IMG/VR virus record: IMGVR_UViG_3300044613_002805 | Location: 1-60,175 of that record | DNA from: a virus | Strand: one strand, 5' to 3' | Length of the DNA: 60,175 bases | Shown: positions 53,518-60,175 of the stretch, one piece after another | Layout: each line of letters begins with the position of its first letter | Position numbering within the stretch: position 1 is the stretch's first letter | Made by a program: the position numbers and the translations under genes | The notes under the pieces: model-generated | The model's database searches: none | Told to the model about the DNA's origin: nothing | Seen by the model: the letters and a program-made list of their open reading frames with translations, nothing else

Positions 53518-54645
53518 ATGTCGGAAGAGATTATCAAAAATCAGCCAGGTGAAGCTGGCGAACTAGGAGGAACTACTCCTGGTACTTTCCAAGGCCAAGG
53601 TGCTTTCGCATCAGGTGGTATTGGTGGTGTAACTGATCCAGGTGCTAGCACACTGGGCAACATCCCAAACGCTGAATTCGGAGTGACCAGTGGTCCAAAT
53701 GCCGTCAATCCTTCGGGTGAGGCAGCTAGTGGAATTCTGCGTCCAGAGCAGGCACGTCGTTTTATCGATTATGTTTGGGACGCAACTGTTCTCGCCAAGG
53801 ATGGTCGCCGTGTTACTATGCGAGCTAACACAATGGAACTTGAAAAAGTTAACGTTGGTGAGCGTGTAATTCGTGCAGCCGCCCAGGCTGTTGGTGACTA
53901 CACCAACGCTGGCGCCCAGTTTAGCAAGGTCGAATTGACTACAAAGAAGATTCGTCTTGACTGGGAAGTTTCTGCCGAGGCGCTTGAAGACAACGTAGAG
54001 GGTGCAGCTCTTGAAGACCACCTTGTACGTCTAATGACCAACGCATTTGCTAACGATCTAGAAGACCTAGCAATCAATGGTACTGGAACTGGCAATGACC
54101 CATTCCTTTCCATCATGAACGGTTTCGTTAACCGTGTCAAGACTGGAGATGCACATGAGTCAGTTGTTACAGTATCAAACAATGCATGGACTCCAGAAGT
54201 AATGCAGAACATTATCCTAGCTATGCCACGTAAGTACCGTGCACTTAAGAACAACCTTAAGTTCTACGCTGGTACTGACGCATTCCAGGGTATTGTTAAG
54301 AACAATGGTACTCTAGCTGATGCTATCGCAGAAGCTTTCGGTTCCGCAGCAAACACTGAGCGCAATGCACAGTCTTACCTAGATGGCGTAGGCCAGACAT
54401 TTGGTGGTGCTCGCACTACCCGTGTTCTAGGTATTGATGTTCAGGAAGTTCCTTACTACCCAGCTGGATATGTCGACTTGACTTTCCCAGCTAACCGTGT
54501 TTGGGGATTCCAGCGAGACATCACTGTAAACCGTGAGTACAAGCCAAAGAAGGACACCATTGAGTACACCGTATTCGTACGTTTCGGTATTCAGTGGGAG
54601 GAAGAGGATGCAGTTGCTTACGCAGATGCAGCTTCGGACAACTAA
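53518..54645 (+). CDS. Major capsid protein, HK97 fold
   Basis: I start at ATG 53518, after TAGGAGGTGAC; the longer frame overlaps the protease. The 375-residue protein has a Gly-rich N-terminal arm and then a P-domain/A-domain pattern (LRPEQARRFIDYVWDATVLAKDGRRVTMR, KVELTTKKIRLDWEVSAEALEDN, AMPRKYRALKNNLKFYAG). Codon use shifts to CGT and GGT-rich, as expected for the most abundant protein. A strong hairpin follows the stop. Confidence 0.9.
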   Translation: MSEEIIKNQPGEAGELGGTTPGTFQGQGAFASGGIGGVTDPGASTLGNIPNAEFGVTSGPNAVNPSGEAASGILRPEQARRFIDYVWDATVLAKDGRRVTMRANTMELEKVNVGERVIRAAAQAVGDYTNAGAQFSKVELTTKKIRLDWEVSAEALEDNVEGAALEDHLVRLMTNAFANDLEDLAINGTGTGNDPFLSIMNGFVNRVKTGDAHESVVTVSNNAWTPEVMQNIILAMPRKYRALKNNLKFYAGTDAFQGIVKNNGTLADAIAEAFGSAANTERNAQSYLDGVGQTFGGARTTRVLGIDVQEVPYYPAGYVDLTFPANRVWGFQRDITVNREYKPKKDTIEYTVFVRFGIQWEEEDAVAYADAASDN

Positions 54646-54664
54646 TCTTTAGTTATCCTTTTTC

Positions 54665-54700
54665 GGGGCAGAGGCTAAATGCCTCTGCCCCATCTTATTA
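54665..54700 (+). terminator. Strong terminator after the major capsid gene
   Basis: GGGGCAGAGGC (54665-54675) and GCCTCTGCCCC (54681-54691) form a perfect 11-bp stem with a 5-base loop; ATCTTATT follows, so the U-run is weak. Confidence 0.75.
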
Positions 54701-54706
54701 ATCTGT

Positions 54707-54712
54707 TATAAT
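54707..54712 (+). promoter_or_regulatory. -10 box
   Basis: TATAAT with a leader holding AAGGAGG before TTG 54736. Confidence 0.5.
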
Positions 54713-54735
54713 TAATCTATATTAAGGAGGATATT

Positions 54736-55212
54736 TTGTCAGAAAATATTAACAACGAAAACTCGCTGCCAGAAACTCTTAATGATGTTCAGGAAGAAGC
54801 GGTAGCAGAAGCTACAGTAGTTGACTCAAATCCAGAAGAAGCTCCAGCACCAGTTGCTGAGCCAGAAGTTGCCAAGGCAGAAGAAACCGAATCTAGCGCC
54901 CAGGCTGACGAAAATAACGTAATCTCTTCACCAAAGAGAACTCGTACAAACACAGAGTCTTCAGCGACATCTGTTCAGGACAACGTTATTGCGTCTTCTG
55001 TTAAGGAGAAGAAGTCATCTAAGGCTGATTCCTCATCTAAGGAAGAAAAGGTTGCCGTACACTCGACAAAGAACGTTGCCTGGACTGGTGTTGGCAAGGT
55101 TTATCGTGGATACAACATTGTTTCTAAGGATGCTGCTGAGAAGTGGCTAACTAGATCACACATTAGACTTGCGACTCCAGAAGAGATCGCAGCGGAGTTT
55201 AACAACAAATAA
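54736..55212 (+). CDS. Head-associated protein with acidic, Ser-rich arm
   Basis: A 158-residue protein. Residues 1-105 are low-complexity (Glu, Ala, Ser, Lys); the last 50 residues (STKNVAWTGVGKVYRGYNIVSKDAAEKWLTRSHIRLATPEEI) form a conserved small domain found beside capsid genes of actinophages. Start TTG after AAGGAGG. Its role may be capsid decoration; not sure. Confidence 0.6.
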   Translation: MSENINNENSLPETLNDVQEEAVAEATVVDSNPEEAPAPVAEPEVAKAEETESSAQADENNVISSPKRTRTNTESSATSVQDNVIASSVKEKKSSKADSSSKEEKVAVHSTKNVAWTGVGKVYRGYNIVSKDAAEKWLTRSHIRLATPEEIAAEFNNK

Positions 55213-56096
55213 TGGAAATTCTAAGAGTACCGCCATATCAGACTAATGCCGTAATCGTGGTTGGCTCACCAGCCACGGTATACAATTACACATTAACTGA
55301 TATGGTGGATAACTCTGTTTCCATCGGAGTAGCTCTCTCTGGTAATGACTCTAAAGTGTCTATAGAGCTTCCATCAAAGTATGACAATACATACCTAATT
55401 GAAATAGATGGAGAAGAGCACTTTTTTGAAGTAGTAAGACCTTATGTTGATCCTAACACTAAGGGCAAGACAGCTTCGGAAATAGCTGAATACTACAAGA
55501 ACGAAGAGCTTGCAAGAGCTATTATTGATTCTATCGTAGAAGGCGGATTCTACTATAGAAAGAAGATTTCCCAGATTACTGGTCTGGGAGCAGACTACCT
55601 TCCTGTATGGGATAAGGTTCAGAAACTATTAAGGCTTACAGAAAATGGACTTGAAGTCTTTAATTCAGAAGCAGAGAGCACCCAGGAAATAACCTATGGC
55701 TTGTCAGAAGATAAGACCGCTATAACAATATTTTACTCTGGAGAAATCAACAAGGCTGAGGGTGCCCCAAATGTGCTTCCAGCTACAAGATCAGATTTGC
55801 TAGACCTGGTATACGGATACCGTGGCTTTCCAAAAGGCTATGACTATATAGCAACCCTGGAAGTGGGATACAAGACCATTCCTTCAGATATTGTTAGGGC
55901 AACCGAACTTCTTATAGAAGATATTTCTTGCGGAAAGCTTGAATATTACAAGAGGTATATAGCTGATTACAATACTGACCAGTTTAAGATTAAGTTTGAT
56001 CAATCCATCTTTGGGCCGTATGGAACTGGCAATCTTCTTGTAGACAAGATTTTGTCAAAATACAGAAAAGATATTGACATGATTGGGGTACTATGA
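55212..56096 (+). CDS. Head-tail connector (adaptor-like)
   Basis: The 294-residue protein begins with a beta-rich domain (VVGSPATVYNYTLTDMVDNSVS) and ends with a helical part (ATRSDLLDLVYGYRGFPKGYDY, IVRATELLIEDISCGK) like the adaptor (gp6-like) proteins that follow the capsid gene. ATG 55212 overlaps the previous stop. Name by position. Confidence 0.6.
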   Translation: MEILRVPPYQTNAVIVVGSPATVYNYTLTDMVDNSVSIGVALSGNDSKVSIELPSKYDNTYLIEIDGEEHFFEVVRPYVDPNTKGKTASEIAEYYKNEELARAIIDSIVEGGFYYRKKISQITGLGADYLPVWDKVQKLLRLTENGLEVFNSEAESTQEITYGLSEDKTAITIFYSGEINKAEGAPNVLPATRSDLLDLVYGYRGFPKGYDYIATLEVGYKTIPSDIVRATELLIEDISCGKLEYYKRYIADYNTDQFKIKFDQSIFGPYGTGNLLVDKILSKYRKDIDMIGVL

Positions 56097-56097
56097 T

Positions 56098-56544
56098 ATG
56101 GACTGCAACACTAATGACTACATGTTCCCTATGGCAGCAGACATCTACTATCCTATAGTTGAACAAGGCGCACTAGGCAACGTAAAGAAAAACTGGATAT
56201 TAGACAAGTCCGTCGCTATCAGCGTAAATCCAGCTGGCGCAGCATTCAAAGAAGAAGTTGTTCCTAATATTAATATAACAAAAGACACACTGCTAGTTGG
56301 CAGGGTAAAGAAGGATATCAGAGTTTCTTCTCGTAATGATAACAATGCAATAACAAACGTGATTATTACAAACATTCGGGACAGATCCTGCAACGAGATT
56401 TATTTGGAGACTTCTGGAATAAGAAACGGAAAGTCTACTATCTTTGAGATTGCAACCCAAGAGCCCTTTGTAGGCCCATTTGGAGATATAGAGTACTACA
56501 AGATTATTCTTAGACGTTCTGAGAATCAGGCGGCAGATATCTAA
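56098..56544 (+). CDS. Head-closure (stopper-like) protein
   Basis: I start at ATG 56098, one base past the previous stop; a TTG at 56083 would overlap it. The 148-residue beta-rich protein (VSSRNDNNAITNVIITNIRDRSC) takes the position of the head-closure protein in siphovirus gene order. No sequence signature is decisive. Confidence 0.55.
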   Translation: MDCNTNDYMFPMAADIYYPIVEQGALGNVKKNWILDKSVAISVNPAGAAFKEEVVPNINITKDTLLVGRVKKDIRVSSRNDNNAITNVIITNIRDRSCNEIYLETSGIRNGKSTIFEIATQEPFVGPFGDIEYYKIILRRSENQAADI

Positions 56545-57206
56545 TGCTTAGACTAACAATAGACGACAGGCAGTTTAATAGAGATATTAAGAACATCATT
56601 GAGTACAGCAAAGGCTTTTTTGAAGGAGTCAAGCAAGGAGTCCCAGACTTTTTGCGTGGCCTGGGCTACTCGGTTGTTGAAGACCTAAAGTCATACATAG
56701 ACTCAAATGCTAGGGTATCCCCACAGCTTCTTCACCACGTATATGAGTGGAACCAGACTGGTTCGCCAGCAGCAAGACTATTCGATATTGATTACCTTGT
56801 ATCTGGAAACACTATTGGGTTTCTTTCATCATTTAAACAGTCTCAGTCGATCAAGGACGGATCTCGTGTTCCATTCTTTGATAAGGCAAGAATTATGGAA
56901 AACGGAATTCCAGTTACGATTGTCCCCAAAAAGAGGGTCCTAGCATTTGAAGATAATGGAGAGCAGGTCTTTACATCAAAGCCAGTAGTTGTCACAAACC
57001 CAGGAGGCAACGTTGCTGGGGAGTATGAGAAAGTTTTTAACTCATTTTTTAAAAGCTACTTTACGCAGGCATATCTTCAGTCTGCTGGTATACTAGCTTA
57101 TCTAAATAATCCAACAGATTTCAGGGCTGGAATGTCAAAGCGTGGCGGTAGGTCTAGTGGAACAGCTGTTGGAAGAAACTGGATTGCAAAGGCAGGTAAA
57201 TTATAA
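56544..57206 (+). CDS. Neck / tail-completion protein, gp10-like
   Basis: The 220-residue protein has a long helix (SKGFFEGVKQGVPDFLRGLGYSVVEDLKSYI), VSPQLLHHVYEW, a beta section and RGGRSSGTAVGRNWIA at the end. This fits HK97 gp10-like neck proteins by position and helix-strand layout. It overlaps both neighbours by one base. Confidence 0.6.
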   Translation: MLRLTIDDRQFNRDIKNIIEYSKGFFEGVKQGVPDFLRGLGYSVVEDLKSYIDSNARVSPQLLHHVYEWNQTGSPAARLFDIDYLVSGNTIGFLSSFKQSQSIKDGSRVPFFDKARIMENGIPVTIVPKKRVLAFEDNGEQVFTSKPVVVTNPGGNVAGEYEKVFNSFFKSYFTQAYLQSAGILAYLNNPTDFRAGMSKRGGRSSGTAVGRNWIAKAGKL

Positions 57207-57811
57207 TGGCTATCTCGTATCCACCAATATTTATTAATGACTATCTTTCTGAGAAGATTCAGCAAGATAACAGGTTTGCATTTAATTTACCATTCTTTCC
57301 AGTTGCCCCATCAGACATAGACCAACTCACTGAATTTTTTCCAGAAGGAATGTACGCAGTTTATGACAGAATGTTTAAAATGCGAAGGAAGCCTTTTCCA
57401 CACATAAAAGACGAACAGCTATTGTATTATTTTTATAAAATATCTGGAGATCCAGAAAAGCTTATAGAAACCTCTCAGCTGGTATCAGATATCCTAGACC
57501 GTGGAGACGAATCAGCACAAGACCTAAACTCATGGATTTCCTCTAAGATCGTCAACGGGGTATATAGCAAAAGCAATGGTGACGGAACATTTAAAGAGTT
57601 TCTTCCAGTATACTTCCATGATATTAAAATTTATCAGCTAGAAGAGACAAGGGACATTGTCGATTTTGGCACAGCCAGAACCTATGCTGGAAACAAGATA
57701 ATTATTGATTATTGCTACCACACAAAGGGCTACCCACACCAGGTTACCCAAGATGGAGGTTATATTGGACTTGGCAATTCCTCCTATAATTCCACTACCA
57801 TAAAAGACTGA
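57206..57811 (+). CDS. Tail terminator protein
   Basis: A 201-residue protein with a segment typical of tail-terminator genes (YAVYDRMFKMRRKPFPHIKDEQLLYYFYKISGD) and LEETRDIVDFGTARTYAGNKIIIDYCYH. It directly precedes the major tail gene, as in most siphoviruses. Assignment by order. Confidence 0.65.
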   Translation: MAISYPPIFINDYLSEKIQQDNRFAFNLPFFPVAPSDIDQLTEFFPEGMYAVYDRMFKMRRKPFPHIKDEQLLYYFYKISGDPEKLIETSQLVSDILDRGDESAQDLNSWISSKIVNGVYSKSNGDGTFKEFLPVYFHDIKIYQLEETRDIVDFGTARTYAGNKIIIDYCYHTKGYPHQVTQDGGYIGLGNSSYNSTTIKD

Positions 57812-57816
57812 TATAA
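57811..57816 (+). promoter_or_regulatory. -10 box
   Basis: TATAAT upstream of the major tail gene, with a 56-base leader including AGAGGTGA. Confidence 0.5.
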
Positions 57817-57871
57817 TATTCTTGAGGAAACATCGCCCACTTATTCCATATAGAAAAAAGAGGTGAAAATT

Positions 57872-58504
57872 ATGGCATATACACGTGGTAATAGCTCACA
57901 GATTATCGTCGGTGCAGCAGCTCTCTTTACATACGAAGAGGGTACGCTAGCCGAGGGTGATCTACCAGCATACGTTGACAACGTGTCCTACAAGGACACT
58001 TTGACTGGAACCCAGCAGGCTCCAACGGACTTCCGTAACGTCGGTTACACAATGAACGGTCTAGAGATCGTCTTCCAGCCAGACTTCGGTGAAGTTCAGG
58101 TTGACCAGGTTCTAGACGTTGCCAAGCTGTACAAGCAGGGTATGCAGGTAAACCTAAATACTACATTCGCTGAAGCCACTCTAGAGAATCTTCTATTTGC
58201 AGTTGCAGGTAAGGATGATGATCTAACTTCTGTTTCTGGCAACCCAACAATGAACCTGTCCGCAGGTGACATTGGTGAGTGTCCAGTAGAGCGTGGTCTT
58301 GTTGCAGTTGGTCCAGGTACTGGAGATTGTGCAGCATCTGATCAGATTGAGCGTGTTTACGTAGCTTACCGTGCACTTTCTATCGAGAGTGTTACAGTAG
58401 GTGCCAAGCGTGACGAAGCAACAATGTTCGAGGTATCGTTCCGTCTGCTTCCAAACGACAGCGCATCCTACGGTAAGATTGTAGACCGTACAATCCCAGC
58501 CTAA
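57872..58504 (+). CDS. Major tail protein
   Basis: I use ATG 57872, preceded by AGAGGTGA; an earlier GTG at 57863 sits in the ribosome site. The 210-residue protein has a tail-tube pattern: DNVSYKDTLTGTQQAPTDFRNVGYTMNGLEIVFQPDFGEV, and a conserved closing IESVTVGAKRDEATMFEVSFRLLPND. Its codons favour CGT, GGT and AAG like the capsid gene. A terminator follows. Confidence 0.85.
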   Translation: MAYTRGNSSQIIVGAAALFTYEEGTLAEGDLPAYVDNVSYKDTLTGTQQAPTDFRNVGYTMNGLEIVFQPDFGEVQVDQVLDVAKLYKQGMQVNLNTTFAEATLENLLFAVAGKDDDLTSVSGNPTMNLSAGDIGECPVERGLVAVGPGTGDCAASDQIERVYVAYRALSIESVTVGAKRDEATMFEVSFRLLPNDSASYGKIVDRTIPA

Positions 58505-58527
58505 TCAGCTAAAATATAACTTAATAG

Positions 58528-58565
58528 AACTGCCCTGGCATTTGCTTGCTGGGGCAGTTTGCTTT
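58528..58565 (+). terminator. Terminator after the major tail gene
   Basis: AACTGCCC (58528-58535) and GGGCAGTT (58552-58559) form an 8-bp stem with further inner pairing, followed by TGCTTTT. Confidence 0.7.
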
Positions 58566-58568
58566 TGG

Positions 58569-58574
58569 TATACT
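58569..58574 (+). promoter_or_regulatory. -10 box for a leaderless start
   Basis: TATACT is 6 bases before ATG 58581. Confidence 0.6.
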
Positions 58575-58580
58575 ATATAG

Positions 58581-59276
58581 ATGCCTAATAAAGTCTATGA
58601 TTCTTCAACAATAAGTCTTGTTGATGGCACTGAGGTATTCCTTACACCGCTAAAGATTAAATATCTTAGAGAATTTATGCAGGTTTTTGAAACAATTGAC
58701 TCTGCAAAGGGGGAGGACGAAAGTATAGCGATATTGCTAGATTGTGCAAGAATCTCTATGAAGCAATACTTTCCATCCCTTAAGACAATAGAAGATGTTG
58801 AAGATAACATAGACATTAAGGCTCTTTATAAGGTTTTAGAGGTCGCTGCTGGCATTAAGATTAATGAAGACTCCTCTGAAACGGTAAAGGATCAAGCAAC
58901 AGAAAGCTCTCCAAAGTGGAGTGAGATGGACCTAGTAGCTTTAGAGTCTGAGGTTTTTCTTTTGGGCATATGGAAAGACTATGATGAGTTAGAGTCATCA
59001 CTTTCTATGCCAGAACTAACCACTACTTTGAATGCAAAAAGAGAGTCTGATTATCGTGAGAAAAAATTTCTAGCAGCAATGCAAGGCGTAGACCTTGATA
59101 AGCAAACAGGAAAAGACCAGGATAATGCCTGGGAAAAGATGAAGGCAAAAGTCTTCAGTAAGGGCAAAACATCTAATCCAAATGATATAACAGCGCTTCA
59201 GGGGCATGCTGCTCAGAAAGCTGGATTTGGTATTGGAATGGGCCTTGGATATGAAGATTTAACCAAAAAATCGTAG
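58581..59276 (+). CDS. Long tail-assembly chaperone (gpG plus gpT-like in one frame)
   Basis: The 231-residue protein starts with the short chaperone domain (VDGTEVFLTPLKIKYLREFMQVFETI...ILLDCARISMKQYFPSL) and continues, after a linker, with the T-type region known from frameshifted actinophage chaperones (DLVALESEVFLLGIWKDYDELESSLSMPELTTTL...DYREKKFLAAMQGVDLD). Normally the T region needs a programmed frameshift; here it is fused in frame. Confidence 0.85.
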   Translation: MPNKVYDSSTISLVDGTEVFLTPLKIKYLREFMQVFETIDSAKGEDESIAILLDCARISMKQYFPSLKTIEDVEDNIDIKALYKVLEVAAGIKINEDSSETVKDQATESSPKWSEMDLVALESEVFLLGIWKDYDELESSLSMPELTTTLNAKRESDYREKKFLAAMQGVDLDKQTGKDQDNAWEKMKAKVFSKGKTSNPNDITALQGHAAQKAGFGIGMGLGYEDLTKKS

Positions 59277-59286
59277 TCCTGTATGC

Positions 59287-59292
59287 TATAAT
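59287..59292 (+). promoter_or_regulatory. -10 box
   Basis: TATAAT with a 29-base leader holding GGGAGGA before ATG 59322. Confidence 0.5.
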
Positions 59293-59321
59293 AAAAGCAT
59301 CCAAAGAAATCGGGAGGAATA

Positions 59322-59648
59322 ATGACCGTTACAATAAACGGAGAAAAAGTTATTAAGCTAATTAGCGGAGAAGAGATTGCCGTTAGGCCACTAAAGATCT
59401 CACTACTTCGTAGCTTTATGAAGAAATTTGCTGAAATCGCAAAGGTAGCAGATGACAATGACAAGTCTATGGACGTCCTCATGTCTTGTGTTCAGATTGC
59501 GATGAAGCAGTACAAGCCAGAACTTGCAGAAGATTTGGCAAAGCTAGAGGAAAGTTTGGACCTTCCAACAGTATACAAGATTGTAGAAGAGGCTTCTGGA
59601 ATCAATCTTGGTGATACTGCTTTGATGGGAGCCATTCCTACCAGCTAG
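59322..59648 (+). CDS. Short tail-assembly chaperone (gpG-like)
   Basis: The 108-residue protein is a paralogue of the first half of the preceding chaperone: VIKLISGEEIAVRPLKISLLRSFMKKFAEI and LMSCVQIAMKQYKPELAEDL align with VDGTEVFLTPLKIKYLREFMQVFETI and LLDCARISMKQYFPSL. It stops without a T region. It has its own promoter and GGGAGGA. The tape measure gene follows. Confidence 0.85.
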   Translation: MTVTINGEKVIKLISGEEIAVRPLKISLLRSFMKKFAEIAKVADDNDKSMDVLMSCVQIAMKQYKPELAEDLAKLEESLDLPTVYKIVEEASGINLGDTALMGAIPTS

Positions 59649-59670
59649 CCTACAGGAGTAAATTAGGTTA

Positions 59671-60175
59671 ATGGCTGATATAGAATCCAATATTAGATTT
59701 GGAGTAGACACTTCAGATGCCATCGCATCTATCAAGATGCTTCAGGCACAAGTATCAGCCTTCCAAAAGCAGATGGCCTCGTCATCGGCTGCCAATGCAG
59801 AATCTGCACGGAAGCTGAGACGGGGTCTTCTCGATGACCTGAATGCAACAGGCCAATGGTCTGCATCAATCAAAACAATCAAGAGTACTTCTGACTCTTT
59901 TACAAATGCCCTAGAGAAAAACAAGCTCTCTATGGGAGAGTACTTTAAATATGGTGCCTCTCAGGTTGGCGGATTTAGAAATATATTCACCAAAGAATTT
60001 AATACAATCGAGAAGGTTGCACGTGAGCGTGTCAAAGACCTGCAGACTCAATACATTGGTCTTGGAAGAGATGCCAATGGCGCACTAAAATCAATTGCTG
60101 TTAGACCGCTAAGACTAGACATGGAAAGTCTTGCAACGCAGACAGCTATGAATGCTCAGCGTCAACAGGTTTTTA
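59671..60175 (+). CDS. Tape measure protein, N-terminal part, cut by the right edge
   Basis: From ATG 59671 the frame stays open to the window end (168 codons). The sequence MADIESNIRFGVDTSDAIASIKMLQAQVSAFQKQMASSSAAN is typical of tape-measure starts, with helical Ala/Gln/Lys-rich sequence. Its position after the chaperones supports this. The length sets tail length in such phages but cannot be seen here. Confidence 0.85.
   Translation, partial: MADIESNIRFGVDTSDAIASIKMLQAQVSAFQKQMASSSAANAESARKLRRGLLDDLNATGQWSASIKTIKSTSDSFTNALEKNKLSMGEYFKYGASQVGGFRNIFTKEFNTIEKVARERVKDLQTQYIGLGRDANGALKSIAVRPLRLDMESLATQTAMNAQRQQVF

Noticed and set aside
58581-59648. Programmed -1 frameshift in the chaperone genes
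   Set aside because: I saw no slippery heptamer followed by a downstream open T frame; the T region is already in frame in the first gene.

Overview
This window is almost certainly part of a tailed bacteriophage genome with siphovirus morphology. It carries an HK97-type head module (portal, prohead protease, major capsid protein), a connector series, a major tail protein, tail-assembly chaperones and the start of a tape measure gene. A low-GC actinobacterial host is the best guess. The chaperone, NrdH-like redoxin, GP88-like, DUF932 and DUF2746-like genes have their closest relatives, as I remember those families, in actinobacteriophages. Many genes also appear to start on leaderless mRNAs, which is common in Actinobacteria. 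The AT-rich composition points towards freshwater or streamlined actinobacteria rather than Streptomyces or Mycobacterium; that is inference. No integrase, repressor or terminase is visible here.

Layout. 1-6.2 kb: small early genes on both strands, including a UV-repair glycosylase-like protein, an NrdH-type redoxin, one tRNA (anticodon CAT) and two 2-oxoglutarate/Fe(II) oxygenases (2OG oxygenases). 6.2-7.0 kb: an AT-rich non-coding segment with short direct repeats. 7.0-17.8 kb: a leftward block of about 30 small genes, mostly unknown, in short operons; at least 17 positions share one unusual promoter design (ATGTC placed directly after the -35 position, then the -10 box 17 bases from the A of ATGTC). 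17.9-20.3 kb: two more oxygenases, a Zn-binding protein, a 25-residue Cys-rich peptide and a holin-like membrane protein. 20.5-34.6 kb: rightward tail-fibre genes (collagen-like, PASTA plus thrombospondin-like, Mtd-N, Fn3), interrupted by a leftward lysis pair (NlpC/P60 lipoprotein and a lytic transglycosylase). 34.6-44.6 kb: an array of ten 2OG oxygenases with an SDR, a methyltransferase-like protein and two DUF6065-like proteins. 44.6-50.1 kb: more fibre genes and an 1190-residue tail protein. 50.1-60.2 kb: head, connector and tail-shaft genes up to the tape measure.

The most unusual content is the set of fourteen oxygenases, all keeping the HxD...H iron triad and a Lys/Arg for 2-oxoglutarate. 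Ten sit in one operon directly between fibre genes that encode collagen-like GXY stretches and striking Phe-Phe-Pro-Pro stalks. A testable reading is that these enzymes hydroxylate the phage's own Pro/Lys-rich fibres, or host surface molecules, with the SDR and methyltransferase adding further chemistry. Other notable features are the ATGTC promoter regulon, at least 20 leaderless-type starts, a pair of short and long tail-chaperone genes in place of a programmed frameshift, and a lipoprotein-type cell-wall hydrolase behind an attenuator-like hairpin.
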